The notes under the pieces: generated by a model
Seen by the model: the letters and a program-made list of their open reading frames with translations, nothing else
What the model was told of the DNA's origin: nothing
Databases searched by the model: none
Program-made: the position numbers and the translations under genes
Part shown: positions 1 through 9,741 of the stretch, in pieces
How the letters are laid out: every line of letters begins with the position of its first letter
Position numbering within the stretch: the first letter of the stretch is position 1
Origin: Glycomyces tritici
GTDB lineage: Bacteria > Actinomycetota > Actinomycetes > Mycobacteriales > Micromonosporaceae
Direction of reading: 5' to 3'
Assembly: GCF_030403505.1 (NCBI RefSeq)
Contig: NZ_JAUEMJ010000003.1
Location: 558,001-622,000, forward strand
DNA length: 64,000 nucleotides

Positions 1-105
1 CCAGCTTACGTGGTGGCCGCTAGCGCCCTCAGGCGTGGAAGCCCGGCACGTGTCTCGGAATCCTCTGAGGTGACGGTGAGTCCGCGCACCCTACGAACCC
101 GCAGG

Positions 106-211
106 CTTCGCCGCGCTCTACTGAGGTTCGCGGCTCCGTGGCGCTCTGGAACGCGACTTCGCCGCACTCCGCTCAGGTTCGCGACGTCGTGGTGTTCTAC
201 TCGGAACGCGA
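106..211. repeat. imperfect tandem repeat, two units of about 51 and 55 bp
   Basis: Two adjacent units (106-156 and 157-211) both begin CTTCGCCGC, share an internal AGGTTCGCG and end GGAACGCGA. The second unit runs into the 3' end of the epimerase gene on the minus strand. The rest of 1-196 holds no gene I can support. Confidence 0.55.
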
Positions 212-1150
212 CTTCGTCGCGAAGTAGTCGATGGTCGCCTTGAGGCCGGCCTCGTAGTGCACCTGCGGCTCGTAGCCGAGCAGCTCGCGGGCGGTGGTGA
301 GGTCGGGGCGGCGTCGCTCGGGGTCGTCCGCCGGGCGGTCGATGTACTCGATCTTCGAGGACGAGCCGGTCAGCCGCAGGATGATCTCGGCCATCTCCAG
401 GACGGAGAGCTCGTACTCGGTGCCGAGGTTGACCGGGCCGTACTCGCCGGACTCCAGGAGCAGGATCAGGCCGCTCACCAGGTCGTCGACGTAGCACAGC
501 GAGCGGGTCTGCGAGCCGTCGCCGGCGACGGTGAGCGGGTCGCCCGCGAGGGCCTGCGAGACGAAGCTGGGGATGACCCGGCCGTCGTCGGGGCGCATGC
601 GCGGGCCGTACGTGTTGAAGATCCGCACGATCGCCGCGTCGAGGCCCTTGTGGCGGTGGTAGGCCGCGACGGCGGCCTCGCTGAAGCGCTTCGCCTCGTC
701 GTAGCAGGAGCGGATCCCGATCGGGTTCACGTTGCCCCAGTAGGACTCCGGCTGCGGGTGGACCAGCGGGTCGCCGTAGACCTCGGAGGTCGAGGCCATG
801 AGGAAGCGGGCGCCGTCGGCCAGGGCGCGGTCGAGCGCGTGGAACGTGCCGATCGAGTCGACGCGGAGGATCTCGACGGGGAGCGTGGCGAAGTCGACCG
901 GGCTGGCCGGGCACGCGAAGTGCAGGACCGCGTCGAAGGGCGCGTCGCCGACGGGCAGGCCCTCGGTGACGTCGGCCTCGACCACGGTGAGTCGCGGGTG
1001 CTCGGCGAGGTTCTCGCGGGACCCGGTGACGAAGTTGTCGACAGCGGTCACTTCGCAGCCCTTCGCCAGGAGCGCGTCGACCAGGTGGCTGCCCACCAGG
1101 CCCGCGCCGCCCGTGACGAGGATGCGGCTGCCGGTTCCGTAAGTAGTCAT
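197..1150 (-). CDS. NAD-dependent sugar epimerase/dehydratase, UDP-glucuronate decarboxylase-like
   Basis: Extended short-chain dehydrogenase of 317 residues. The N-terminal Rossmann fold shows the NAD motif GGAGLVG near residue 14. The stretch HFACPASPVDF resembles the HLACPASP signature of UDP-glucuronate decarboxylases (UDP-xylose synthases), and the catalytic pair appears as YDEAK near residue 145. Family enzymes oxidise a UDP- or dTDP-sugar at C4 to build a precursor for surface glycans. ATG at 1150 is chosen; a TTG one codon upstream is possible. It lies 83 bp downstream of a polyprenyl-phosphate sugar transferase on the same strand, which supports a role in cell-surface polysaccharide supply. 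The decarboxylase assignment is inference; a dTDP-glucose 4,6-dehydratase-like activity is the alternative. Confidence 0.85.
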   Translation of the reverse strand: MTTYGTGSRILVTGGAGLVGSHLVDALLAKGCEVTAVDNFVTGSRENLAEHPRLTVVEADVTEGLPVGDAPFDAVLHFACPASPVDFATLPVEILRVDSIGTFHALDRALADGARFLMASTSEVYGDPLVHPQPESYWGNVNPIGIRSCYDEAKRFSEAAVAAYHRHKGLDAAIVRIFNTYGPRMRPDDGRVIPSFVSQALAGDPLTVAGDGSQTRSLCYVDDLVSGLILLLESGEYGPVNLGTEYELSVLEMAEIILRLTGSSSKIEYIDRPADDPERRRPDLTTARELLGYEPQVHYEAGLKATIDYFATKSRSE

Positions 1151-1233
1151 CAAGATCCAAGAATATCAGGGTTGGCCCGGTGTTCACCTGGGCGCAAGCT
1201 GAGTGTTCCCTCAACGCACGCCGCTGTGCCCGG

Positions 1234-2805
1234 TCAGTACGCGCCCTTTCGGCGCAACACTACAGCGACAGTGCGGAACAGGATCTGAAGGTCGGTCGTG
1301 AGCGACCAGTTGTCGACGTAGTAGAGGTCGAGTCGGACCGCGTCGTCCCACGACAGGTCCGAGCGGCCCGAGACCTGCCACAGGCCGGTGATGCCGGGCC
1401 GCACGAGCAGGCGGCGGCGCACGTCGCCGAGGAAGTCGCCGTTCTCGGCCGGGAGCGGGCGGGGGCCGACCAGGCTCATCTCGCCGCGGACCACGTTGAT
1501 GAGCTGCGGGAACTCGTCGATGGAGGTGCGGCGGAGCCACTTGCCGACGTTGGTGATGCGCGGGTCGTCCTTCATCTTGAACAGCAGGCCGTCGGTCTCG
1601 TTGTGCATCATGAGCGCGGCCTGGCGCTCCTCCGCGTCGATGTACATGGTGCGGAACTTCCAGCAGGAGAAGGTCTCGCCGTCGCGGCCGACCCGGTTCT
1701 GGCGGAAGAAGACCGGCCCGGGGCTGTCCATCTTGATGGCGATCGCCACGCCCAGGAACAGCGGCGAGAGCAGCACGAGGCCGAGCACCGAGGAGGAGAT
1801 GTCGAGGACGTTCTTGATCAGCCAGCCGATGCCGGAGATCTTCGGCTCCTCCACGTGCAGGAGCGGCAGGCCCTCCACGGGGCGGATGTGCACGCGCGGG
1901 CCCGCGATGTCCGTCAGCTGCGGGGCGACCACCAGGTCGCGGCCGGTGCCCTCGAGCTGCCAGGCCAGGCGGCGCAGGTCGGAGGCGTCGGCCGAGGCCG
2001 AACCGCACACCGCGAGCGTGTCCGCCTCCAGCTGCTCGGCGCAGGTGACGACGTCGGTCCCGGCGAAGACCGGGACCGGGGTGTCGAGGTTGCGGACCGA
2101 GGAGGCGCCCTCGGTCACGTATATGCCCACGGGGACGAGGCCGGCCGCGGAAGCGCGGCGCACCGTCCGGTAGACCTCGAGGGCCTCGGGGTAGGAGCCG
2201 ATGAGCAGGACGCGCTGCACGCCGCGCCCGTTCGCGCGCATCCGGTGCAGGCCGTAGCGGGCGCCGTAGCGGAACGTGGTGACGAGCACTGCCGCGGCCA
2301 GCAGGATCACCGCGACCGCGACACGCGAGACGTCCGCTTTGAAGGTGAGCGCGGCGAAGGAGACGAGGGCCAGCATGAACATGGAGGCGCGGATGACCCG
2401 CTTGAACTCCTCGTTGCCCATGCCGAAGTAGCGGCGGTCGTAGGAGCCGGTGCCCCACAGGGCGAGCAGCCACGCGAGCGGCAGGAGCAGCCACACCGTG
2501 AGGTAGAAGAAGTGCTGCTGGTTGTTCGTGTCGAAGCCGGCGCTCGGGGAGGCGGTGAAGTTCACCGTGATGACGGTGGCGAGCACGACGGCGAGGAGGT
2601 CGGCGCCCACCAGCGCGGCCTGGTAGTACCGGTGCCAGTTGGAGGCGCGGACGAGGCGGCGCCAGGTGGAGCGGGTGACTCCGTTGGTGACGAGCTGCGG
2701 GTCACCGGATTCGCGAGTTCTGGCCACCGGCGTCCCCGTCCGTCCGTACGGAGCACCCCCACTTCCGTGGAGATCCTTTGCTGGGCGTTCCAGGCTCGTA
2801 GCCAC
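1234..2805 (-). CDS. exopolysaccharide polyprenyl glycosylphosphotransferase
   Basis: A 523-residue membrane sugar-phosphate transferase of the WbaP/CpsE type. The N-terminal half has four or five hydrophobic segments (about residues 43-65, 79-97, 120-135 and 145-160), followed by a CoA-binding-like region. The C-terminal catalytic domain from about residue 325 carries the classic family blocks: a hydrophobic hairpin, then KMDSPGPVFFRQNRVG, CWKFRTM, the KDDPRITNVGKWLRR segment, DEFPQLINV and MSLVGPRP. These enzymes transfer a sugar-1-phosphate from a UDP-sugar to undecaprenyl phosphate, the first step of a lipid-linked glycan. The start is GTG. The epimerase lies just downstream, probably in one operon, and the GT4 gene is divergent across a 226-bp gap. 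Confidence 0.93.
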   Translation of the reverse strand: MATSLERPAKDLHGSGGAPYGRTGTPVARTRESGDPQLVTNGVTRSTWRRLVRASNWHRYYQAALVGADLLAVVLATVITVNFTASPSAGFDTNNQQHFFYLTVWLLLPLAWLLALWGTGSYDRRYFGMGNEEFKRVIRASMFMLALVSFAALTFKADVSRVAVAVILLAAAVLVTTFRYGARYGLHRMRANGRGVQRVLLIGSYPEALEVYRTVRRASAAGLVPVGIYVTEGASSVRNLDTPVPVFAGTDVVTCAEQLEADTLAVCGSASADASDLRRLAWQLEGTGRDLVVAPQLTDIAGPRVHIRPVEGLPLLHVEEPKISGIGWLIKNVLDISSSVLGLVLLSPLFLGVAIAIKMDSPGPVFFRQNRVGRDGETFSCWKFRTMYIDAEERQAALMMHNETDGLLFKMKDDPRITNVGKWLRRTSIDEFPQLINVVRGEMSLVGPRPLPAENGDFLGDVRRRLLVRPGITGLWQVSGRSDLSWDDAVRLDLYYVDNWSLTTDLQILFRTVAVVLRRKGAY

Positions 2806-3031
2806 TGCACATCCCTGCGGTCGTCAGCTTACGGTGGAGGTGAGTGTCCGCGGGCGGAGATCAGCGCTGCGTCTCCGACTGCGCCTTTTCTCGAGCTGGG
2901 CGGCCCGCCGACACGGTACCCGACAACCTACACCTATTCCGCTCCTGCGGTATGTTCGCCCGAGCGGAAAGCAGCCCGCGCCACCCCCGGAGAGCACCGC
3001 ACGAGACCGCACCGCTTAAGGACCGCGCCCA

Positions 3032-4195
3032 GTGAAGATCGTCATCGCCCACAACAGGTACTCCTCCGCGCAGCCTTCGGGCGAGAACACGATCGTGGAC
3101 TACGAGATCGGGGCGCTGCGCGAGGCCGGTGTCGAGGTCGTGCCGTTCCTGCGCTCCTCAGACGAGATCGCTTCGCTTCCCGCGCATAAGAAAGCAGCGC
3201 TCGCCGCGTCCCCGATCCACGCGGCCGGGACGCAGCGCGAACTCGCCGCGCTCCTGGAGCGCGAGCGCCCCGACCTGCTGCACCTGCACAACCCGTACCC
3301 GCTGCTGTCCCCTTCGGTCGTGGGCACCGCCCACAAGCACGGGGTGAAAGTGGTGCAGACCATTCACAACTACCGGCACGACTGCATGAACGGGCTCTAC
3401 TTCAGGGACGGCCACGACTGCCGCGACTGCCACGGCAAGCGCTGGAACGGGCCGGGCGTGCAGCACGCCTGCTACCGGGGGTCGCGCGCGCAGAGCGCCG
3501 TGATGGCGGTCGCACTCGGGGTGCACCAGGGGACGTGGCGCGGCGTGGACCGCTTCATCGCGCTCACCGACGCGATGGCCGAGTACCTGCGGAGCATCGG
3601 CATCCGCGACGAGCAGATCCGGGTGAAGCCGAACGCGGTCGCCGACCCCGGCGCGGTGCCGCTCGGGGAGGGCTTCCTGTTCGGGGCGCGGCTGGTGCCG
3701 GAGAAGGGCGTCGCGCTGCTGCTCGACGCCTGGTCGCGCGCGGACCTGCCGGGCCGGGTGCTGCGGATCGCCGGCGACGGGCCACTGCGGCCCCTCGTGG
3801 AATCGGCCGCGGCCGAACGCGACGACATCGAGTACCTCGGGCAGCTCGAACCCGCCGAGCGGGACGCGGCCCTGGCCGCCTCGGCGGCGGTCGTGGTGCC
3901 CTCGATCTGGCAGGACATCCTGCCGACCACCGGCATCGAAGCGCTCGCGGCGGGCCGCGCGATCGTGGCGACCAGGATGGGCGGCGCGCCGTTCATCGCC
4001 GGAGCCGACACCGACGCGCCTGCCGGCGTCGCGGTCGCACCCGACGCGGCAGCGCTCGCGCACGGACTCGAAGCGGTCGCGAATGACCCTGCGTACGCCG
4101 CGAATGCAAGGGCGCGTTACGAAGCGGTGTTCGCGCCCGAGGTGACGCTGCGGCGGCTCGTCGAGATCTACGAGGAACTGATCGCCGCGGACTGA
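3032..4195 (+). CDS. glycosyltransferase family 4
   Basis: A 387-residue GT-B glycosyltransferase with a GTG start. The N-terminal half includes a cysteine-containing stretch (YFRDGHDCRDCHGKRW, about residues 129-144) often seen in bacterial GT4 enzymes. The C-terminal nucleotide-sugar domain has EKGVALLLDAW (about 223), RIAGDGPL and the PSIWQDILPTTGIEAL segment (about 290), where the E-x7-E pair binds the donor diphosphate. No signal peptide or membrane segment is visible, so it should act at the cytoplasmic face. The divergent sugar transferase and epimerase suggest it extends the same lipid-linked glycan. Donor and acceptor cannot be told from sequence. Confidence 0.9.
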   Translation: MKIVIAHNRYSSAQPSGENTIVDYEIGALREAGVEVVPFLRSSDEIASLPAHKKAALAASPIHAAGTQRELAALLERERPDLLHLHNPYPLLSPSVVGTAHKHGVKVVQTIHNYRHDCMNGLYFRDGHDCRDCHGKRWNGPGVQHACYRGSRAQSAVMAVALGVHQGTWRGVDRFIALTDAMAEYLRSIGIRDEQIRVKPNAVADPGAVPLGEGFLFGARLVPEKGVALLLDAWSRADLPGRVLRIAGDGPLRPLVESAAAERDDIEYLGQLEPAERDAALAASAAVVVPSIWQDILPTTGIEALAAGRAIVATRMGGAPFIAGADTDAPAGVAVAPDAAALAHGLEAVANDPAYAANARARYEAVFAPEVTLRRLVEIYEELIAAD

Positions 4196-4215
4196 GGCCG
4201 ATTCCGCACCCTGCT

Positions 4216-4301
4216 CAGCGCAGGGACGCGCAGGCGCTGCCGCGAGGCGGCGAACCCCCGAGCGCGGGACGGGATCTAGCGCAGGGACGCGCGGGCGTTG
4301 C
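4216..4301. repeat. 24-bp imperfect direct repeat spanning the 3' end of the CDP-alcohol gene
   Basis: Copies at 4216-4239 and 4278-4301 match at 22 of 24 positions, beginning AGCGCAGGGACGCGC. The second copy is the last coding segment of the CDP-alcohol phosphotransferase gene (minus strand); the first lies beyond its stop codon, as if the 3' end had been duplicated. Confidence 0.6.
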
Positions 4302-4977
4302 TCGCGATGCTCGCCAGCAGGAACAGCGCGTTCACCGCGCCGAAGCCGAGCAGCACGACCGCCATGAGCTCGGGCCAGATCAGGGCCAGGGCGATCACCA
4401 CGATGATGAAGCCGTAGTCGCGCACCAGCTTGATCAGCCGCACGATGATGCTGGTGCTCTTCACCATCGAGACGCCGTCGTCCTCTTTGGCCATCACCGC
4501 GGTGACGAGGTTCGTCATCCACAGGGCCGCGAAGGCCGCGCCGCACCATGCCGGCAGCTCGGGCGTGTAGGCACTGGTCACGGCCACCACCACGGAGACC
4601 ACCGACGCCTGGATCGCGATGTCGCACAGGATGTCGACGCGCGCGCCCGCCTCGGAGCCGGTGCCGGTGACGCGCGCGAGCTGGCCGTCGGCGCAGTCGA
4701 GCATGTAGGCGACCTGCCAGACCACCAGCGCGGCGACGGCCACCGGCCACCACGGCGCGCCGTCCTGCGCGGCCGGGATGTAGGCGATGACGCCGACGCT
4801 GATGCCCACGCCGAGCAGCAGGTTCGCGAACGAGAGGTGCGTGGGCTTGAGACCCATTCGCCAAGCGGCGTAAGCGAAGTAAGCGGCGCCGCGCTGGTCG
4901 AGGAGGGTGGCGAGGCCTCCGCCGCGGTGGGCGGCGAGGAAGTCGGCGGGCCGGTGGGGCGGGCGCTGGTCGGTCAC
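4276..4977 (-). CDS. CDP-alcohol phosphatidyltransferase family protein
   Basis: An integral membrane enzyme of 233 residues. It carries the complete CDP-alcohol signature D97-G98-x2-A101-R102-x8-G111-x3-D115-x3-D119, whose aspartates bind the two metal ions that activate the CDP-activated donor. Hydrophobic helices surround the motif. Family members displace CMP from CDP-diacylglycerol or another CDP-alcohol with a sugar alcohol, inositol phosphate or glycerol phosphate. GTG start with an AGGA at about -12. The substrate is unknown; the neighbouring glycan genes make a surface lipid or polyol-phosphate product plausible. It converges with the GT4 gene and no clear terminator separates them. 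Confidence 0.88.
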   Translation of the reverse strand: MTDQRPPHRPADFLAAHRGGGLATLLDQRGAAYFAYAAWRMGLKPTHLSFANLLLGVGISVGVIAYIPAAQDGAPWWPVAVAALVVWQVAYMLDCADGQLARVTGTGSEAGARVDILCDIAIQASVVSVVVAVTSAYTPELPAWCGAAFAALWMTNLVTAVMAKEDDGVSMVKSTSIIVRLIKLVRDYGFIIVVIALALIWPELMAVVLLGFGAVNALFLLASIASNARASLR

Positions 4978-5238
4978 GCGGGCATCCTATAGGGCGCACG
5001 AAGCGTCTCCGTCCGGCCGCGGAACGTGTTCTGGATGACGCAAGGCGTGAGCTGCCTTGATACAGATAGTGAACTTCCGAAACCCTGTTGTGTCAAGATC
5101 CCGACACTACAACCGAACCCCGGTCCCTAATATGAGCGCGATCCACACCATTTGGGACGAAAGTGCTTCTCCCTTGGTAGCCAGCACATGACCGAAAGTC
5201 TTAAGGTTGATGGACCTTTCATTCCTGGGGAGGAAAAT

Positions 5239-6735
5239 ATGGGGGACGAGGTGACCGGTTCTGCCCTGCGGCACTGGGATCATCCCGCGTACACGGCGAG
5301 ACTCCAGGCAGGTCGGACGGCCCTCGCGCAGCTGCTGACCGACCGGCGTCTCGACCGGGACCGGCCCATGACGGGACTCGAGCTCGAGCTCGACCTGGTA
5401 GAGCCGAACGGGGACCCGGCGTTCGCGAACGATTCGGTGCTGGAGCACCTGCACACCTCGGGCGAGGAGGACGCGCTCTACGGCGCTCAACATGAACTGG
5501 GCGCCTTCAACATCGAGCTGAACCTGCCGCCGCGGCTCCTCGACGGGGCCGGGATCTCCTGGTACGAGAGCGATCTGGCGGCCGTGCTGTCGGAGGTGCG
5601 GGAGGCCGGCGACAAGGCCGGAGTGCAGGTCTGCCCCATCGGGACGATGCCCACCCTGTACACCGACCACATGGGCGTCGACGCGCTCTCGCGCACCAAG
5701 CGGTACCGCATCCTCAACGACGAGATCATGTCGCAGCGCGGGGAGGACCTGCGGATCGACATCCGCGGGGCCGAGTCCGTCGACTACACGTCGTCGACGA
5801 TCGCGCCGGAGGCGGCGAACACGTCGGTGCAGTTCCACCTGCAGGTGTCCCCTGAGGACTTCGCGCGGTACTGGAACGCGGCGCAGGCGATCGCGGGCGT
5901 CCAGGTGGCGACGGGTGCGAACTCGCCGTACCTGTTCGGGCGGCAGCTGTGGGCCGAGACGCGGGTGATCCTGTTCGAGCAGGGCACCGACACGCGGCGG
6001 GCGAACCAGCGCAAGGCGGGCGCGAAACCGCGGGCGTGGTTCGGGGAGCGGTGGATCGACGGGGTGCTGGAGCTGTTCGACGAGAACTACCGGCATTTCG
6101 CGCCGCTTTTACCGCTTTGCGACGAGGAGGACCCGCTCGCGGTGACCGCGGCCGGCGGGGTGCCGTCGCTTCGCGAACTGCGGTACCACAACGGGACGGT
6201 GTACCGGTGGAACCGCCCGGTCTACGACGTCTGCTCGGGCCGCCCGCATGTGCGGGTGGAGAACCGGGTGGTCGCGGCGGGGCCGACAGCCGTGGACATC
6301 TGCGCGAACATGGCGCTGTTCTACGGCCTGGTGGTGCACTACGCGAACGCGCCGGTCCCGCTCAGCGAGCGGATGGACTTCGACCGGGCGGCGGCGAACT
6401 TCCGCTCGGCGGCGCGGCACGGCATCCAGGCCGACCAGTGGTGGCCCGGGCGCGGGCTCGTCCCGGTGCGGGCGCTGGTCCTGGAGGAGCTGCTGCCCGC
6501 CGCGGCCGAAGGGCTCGCCGCGATGGGCGTGGTGAGCCGGGACATCGGGCGCTACCTCGGGGTCATCGAGGCGCGGTGCCGCCGGGGCGTGAACGGCTCG
6601 ACCTGGCAGGTCGCGCGCGTGCAGGTGGCCGAGCACCGGCAGCGGCTGGAGCGGCGGGACGCGCTGCGGGCCATGGTGCTCGACTACGCGGCCCGATCCG
6701 CCGACGGCAGGCCGGTGCACGACTGGGAGGTATGA
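5239..6735 (+). CDS. glutamate-cysteine ligase family (GCS2) protein
   Basis: A 498-residue protein of the actinobacterial GCS2 group. Recognisable blocks are MTGLELELDL (about 46-55), ELGAFNIELNL (about 90-100), APEAANTSVQFHLQV, GANSPYLFGR, RAWFGERW, and HNGTVYRWNRPVYD followed by PHVRVENRV. The C-terminal CRRGVNGSTWQ is also typical. GCS2 enzymes form gamma-glutamyl or related amide bonds using ATP; the true substrate of this long subgroup is not established, so gamma-glutamylcysteine synthesis should not be assumed. ATG at 5239 is chosen because GGGGAGGA lies 5-6 bases upstream; in-frame starts at 5152 and 5188 have no such site. It converges on a membrane-protein gene across a shared terminator. 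Confidence 0.82.
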   Translation: MGDEVTGSALRHWDHPAYTARLQAGRTALAQLLTDRRLDRDRPMTGLELELDLVEPNGDPAFANDSVLEHLHTSGEEDALYGAQHELGAFNIELNLPPRLLDGAGISWYESDLAAVLSEVREAGDKAGVQVCPIGTMPTLYTDHMGVDALSRTKRYRILNDEIMSQRGEDLRIDIRGAESVDYTSSTIAPEAANTSVQFHLQVSPEDFARYWNAAQAIAGVQVATGANSPYLFGRQLWAETRVILFEQGTDTRRANQRKAGAKPRAWFGERWIDGVLELFDENYRHFAPLLPLCDEEDPLAVTAAGGVPSLRELRYHNGTVYRWNRPVYDVCSGRPHVRVENRVVAAGPTAVDICANMALFYGLVVHYANAPVPLSERMDFDRAAANFRSAARHGIQADQWWPGRGLVPVRALVLEELLPAAAEGLAAMGVVSRDIGRYLGVIEARCRRGVNGSTWQVARVQVAEHRQRLERRDALRAMVLDYAARSADGRPVHDWEV

Positions 6736-6743
6736 GCAGATGA

Positions 6744-6775
6744 GAGCGGCCGGGCCCGACAGGGCCCGGCCGCTC
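6744..6775. terminator. bidirectional rho-independent terminator
   Basis: Perfect 14-bp stem (6744-6757 with 6762-6775), loop GACA, followed by CCGTTT on the plus strand. It sits between the convergent GCS2-like and membrane-protein genes and can serve both. Confidence 0.85.
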
Positions 6776-6794
6776 CCGTTTCCGGGGGTGGTGG

Positions 6795-8084
6795 TCAGGA
6801 TTCGTCCGGATCGGTCGCCTCACCGGAGTCGATCTTGCGGCGGGTGCGGCCGACGGCCTTCTTGGCGCGCCGCGCCGGCTTGGGCTTCTCCGGCTCGGGC
6901 TCGGTGTCGCTCATGTCGACGGCCTTGAGTTCCTGGACCCAGTCGACGTCCGCGTTCGGCTCGTCGTCGCCCTCCTGCGGCTCCCAGTCGGCGCGCTTCT
7001 GCTCGTCGTGCTTCGCGGCCTGCTTGGCGGCCCGGGCCTCGCGCCGCGAAGGGCGCTTGGGCTGCTCGGGCGGGAACTTCGCCGGCAGATCCTTCGTGTC
7101 GCCGAACTGCGCGTCGTCGTAGGCCGAAGCCGGTTCGGGCACCGTCCAGCCGGGCACCGACTCGACCAGCCCGGGCGGCACCGGCTCGCGATCCTCGGGA
7201 CGGTCGTCGATCTGCCCGCCGGCCTTCGGCAGGGCGCACACGACCAGCGACCCGAGGAGCCCGGCGATGGCCGCGTAAGGGCCGACCAGGAGGACGGACA
7301 TCGACTGGGCGTCGTCGACCGGGGTGAGCCCGGCGACCATGTGCGCGGCGGTGACGATGAGCGGCCCGGCGATCCCGGAGGCCGCGGCGATGCGGTAGCC
7401 GGAGCTGGTGATCGGCCCGCGCCGGGCGAGGAAGGCGACGACCACGCCGATGACGGCCGAGCCGATGATGAACGGGACCGCGATCGTGAGGCCGCGCCGC
7501 CCCAGGATGGTGTCCGGGCCCGCCCAGGATCCCCAGACGGCGAGTTCGTGGACGGGGGAGACGCGGTCGCCGACGTCGATGAACACGGACAGGATCGCCA
7601 GCAGCCACACCAGAGCGACCGAGGCGCCGACGTTCACCGCGACCGAGCGCGAGCTCAGTCCGATGAGCGCCAGGGCGAAGCCGACCAGGGAGCCGAGCCC
7701 GGCGGCGATGAGCGGGTCGGTCGGGAAGGCCTCGAACCCGGCGCCCTGCTCGGCTGAGAGCGACACGAGCGGCCCGACGAGAAAGGCCCCCGCAGCGCCC
7801 GCCAAGACGGCGCCGACTCGCGTTGCGGTCCCGAGCCGCGCGGCTCGGGAGCCGATCGCGCCCGAGGCGAGGCCTCCGATCAGGCACGAGGCGGCCGAGA
7901 ACCAGGCCACCCATGCGAGGTTGGCGTTCCAGCGGAACTCGAGGACGGGGTCGGCGGCGCCGGGGGCGGCGTCAGCCCAGGAGAGGAGCCCGAAGCCGTA
8001 GGCCAGCCCGAGCTGCGCGAGCGCGGCGAGCGCCGCGACCGCGAACCCGGCGCCGACGGTCTTCGCGGCGTATCTAGGTGACAT
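6795..8084 (-). CDS. polytopic membrane protein with charged C-terminal tail
   Basis: A 429-residue protein of unknown function. The first about 300 residues contain a series of hydrophobic helices (starting [20 protein letters not shown]), which suggests seven or eight membrane segments. The last 130 residues are hydrophilic and strongly charged, rich in Glu, Asp, Lys and Arg, and end with the basic stretch [14 protein letters not shown] followed by an acidic tail; this part is probably cytoplasmic. The ATG at 8084 is chosen because translation upstream of it is a low-complexity Arg/Gly/Pro stretch. It is divergent from glyA. No catalytic motif is visible. Confidence 0.75.
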   Translation of the reverse strand: MSPRYAAKTVGAGFAVAALAALAQLGLAYGFGLLSWADAAPGAADPVLEFRWNANLAWVAWFSAASCLIGGLASGAIGSRAARLGTATRVGAVLAGAAGAFLVGPLVSLSAEQGAGFEAFPTDPLIAAGLGSLVGFALALIGLSSRSVAVNVGASVALVWLLAILSVFIDVGDRVSPVHELAVWGSWAGPDTILGRRGLTIAVPFIIGSAVIGVVVAFLARRGPITSSGYRIAAASGIAGPLIVTAAHMVAGLTPVDDAQSMSVLLVGPYAAIAGLLGSLVVCALPKAGGQIDDRPEDREPVPPGLVESVPGWTVPEPASAYDDAQFGDTKDLPAKFPPEQPKRPSRREARAAKQAAKHDEQKRADWEPQEGDDEPNADVDWVQELKAVDMSDTEPEPEKPKPARRAKKAVGRTRRKIDSGEATDPDES

Positions 8085-8397
8085 ACGTCGCACCGTACTG
8101 CGTGTACGCAATGGAGTCTCGGACGGGCGATCGGGTGAGGTCGCGCGAGGTGCGCGCCGGCGGGCCCGACGATGTCCCTGCGCGGCCTGCGGGCATGCCT
8201 CTGCGGTGTCCCTGCGCGGCCCGCCGACGCCCCCGGGGCCGCCTGCGGGCCGCCGGCCGGCGCCGCCCCGAAGCCGGGCCGTCTCACAGGTGAGGAAATG
8301 CGGGGTGCCCAGCTCAGAAGGCCCGGCTATGCTCGCATCATCAAGGCCACCTGCCCGGTCGCCGTGCGAGATCATGCCGATCAGCGAGGAGCATTGC
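8085..8397. other. intergenic region between the divergent membrane protein and glyA
   Basis: 313 bp with no supportable gene. A ribosome-binding site GAGGAG precedes glyA at 8384-8389. The GC-rich middle is repetitive (TCCCTGCGCGGCC occurs twice, near 8172 and 8208). It must hold promoters for both genes, but I cannot point to reliable -35/-10 boxes or a riboswitch. Confidence 0.5.
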
Positions 8398-9672
8398 ATG
8401 TCCGACGCCTACGAGGCCCTCACCGCTTCGCTCGCGGCCATCGACCCCGAGATCGAACAGGCCATCGAGAACGAGGGGCGACGCGAGTCGGAGAAGATCC
8501 GTCTCATCGCGTCCGAGAACTACGTGTCCCAGGCGGTCATGGAGGCGACGGGGTCGATCCTGACCAACAAGTACTCCGAGGGGTACGCCGGGAAGCGCTA
8601 CTACGAGGGCCAGCAGTTCATCGACGTCGTCGAGCAGCTGGCCATCGACCGGGCGAAGGCCCTCTTCGGGGCCGACCACGCGAACGTCCAGCCGTACTCC
8701 GGCTCGCCGGCGAACCTGGCCGTCTACATGGCGTTCCTGAACCCGGGCGACAAGGTCCTCGGCATGGGCCTGCCCGCGGGCGGGCACCTGACCCACGGGG
8801 CGAAGGTCTCGGCCACGGGCAAGTGGTTCGACGCCGTGCACTACGGGGTCCGCCGCGACACCGGCCGCATCGACCTGGACGAGGTCGCCGAGATCGCCCG
8901 GGCCGAGCGCCCGAAGATGATCATCTGCGGCGGCACCGCGATCCCCCGCACCGTCGACTTCGCGGGCTTCAAGGCCATCGCGGACGAGGTCGGCGCGGTC
9001 CTCATGGCCGACATCGCGCACATCGCCGGCCTCGTGGCCGGCGGGGCGCACCCGACCCCGGTCGGGCTCGCGGACGTCGTCACCACCACCACGCACAAGA
9101 CCCTGCGCGGTCCGCGCGGCGCGATGATCCTCACCAAGGAGGAGCACGCGAAGGCCATCGACAAGGCGGTCTTCCCGGGCCTCCAGGGCGGCCCGCACAA
9201 CCACACCACCGCGGCGATCGCGGTGGCGCTGAAGGAGGCCGCGAAGGACTCCTTCAAGGAGTACGCGGCGCAGATCGTCAAGAACGCGAAGGCGCTCGCG
9301 GCGGGCCTGACTTCGCGCGGGTTCGACCTGGTCTCGGGCGGCACCGACAACCACCTGATCCTGGTCGACCTCACCAGCAAGGACATTCCCGGCAAGCCGG
9401 CGGCGAAGGCCCTGGACGCGGCCGGTATCGAGCTGAACTTCAACTCGGTGCCGTTCGACCAGCGCAAGCCGTTCGACCCGTCGGGCCTGCGCATCGGCAC
9501 CGCTTCGGTGACGACCCGCGGCATGACCGAGGGCGACATGGACCTCATCGCGGGCTGGATCGACCGGGCCGTCGCGGCGGCGAAGGACGGCAAGGACTCC
9601 GAGCTGGACGTGGTCGCGGGCGAGATCCGCGAGCACACGCGGGCGTTCCCGATCCCGGGGTGGAACAAGTAG
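8398..9672 (+). CDS. glyA: serine hydroxymethyltransferase
   Basis: PLP enzyme of 424 residues that interconverts serine and glycine while charging tetrahydrofolate with a one-carbon unit; cytosolic. Diagnostic segments are [11 protein letters not shown] near the N terminus, [15 protein letters not shown] (about residues 57-71), [13 protein letters not shown], and the cofactor lysine K234 in [13 protein letters not shown]. The C-terminal domain has a TASVTTRGM block. Length is normal for bacterial GlyA. ATG at 8398 is preferred over an upstream in-frame start at 8206, because GAGGAG sits 8 bases before it and similarity begins here. It is apparently monocistronic, with a terminator about 40 bp downstream. 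Confidence 0.97.
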   Translation: MSDAYEALTASLAAIDPEIEQAIENEGRRESEKIRLIASENYVSQAVMEATGSILTNKYSEGYAGKRYYEGQQFIDVVEQLAIDRAKALFGADHANVQPYSGSPANLAVYMAFLNPGDKVLGMGLPAGGHLTHGAKVSATGKWFDAVHYGVRRDTGRIDLDEVAEIARAERPKMIICGGTAIPRTVDFAGFKAIADEVGAVLMADIAHIAGLVAGGAHPTPVGLADVVTTTTHKTLRGPRGAMILTKEEHAKAIDKAVFPGLQGGPHNHTTAAIAVALKEAAKDSFKEYAAQIVKNAKALAAGLTSRGFDLVSGGTDNHLILVDLTSKDIPGKPAAKALDAAGIELNFNSVPFDQRKPFDPSGLRIGTASVTTRGMTEGDMDLIAGWIDRAVAAAKDGKDSELDVVAGEIREHTRAFPIPGWNK

Positions 9673-9713
9673 GACGCAGCCTGGCCGGAAGGCCTTGCGG
9701 CATCAGCGAATGA

Positions 9714-9741
9714 GGGCGTCCGGCCTGCGGGTCGGGCGCCC
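9714..9741 (+). terminator. rho-independent terminator after glyA
   Basis: 12-bp RNA stem (9714-9725 with 9730-9741, two G-U pairs), loop TGCG, then TTTC. It lies 41 bp past the glyA stop codon. Confidence 0.75.

Noticed and set aside
6..1214. Minus-strand 402-residue frame covering the epimerase in another register
   Set aside because: Arg/Pro-rich shadow of the epimerase.
8384..8400. CGAGGAGCATTGC before glyA resembles the start of an S-adenosylhomocysteine riboswitch
   Set aside because: Only the first block matches, it overlaps the start codon and the GAGGAG is needed as ribosome-binding site; the downstream pairing block is missing.
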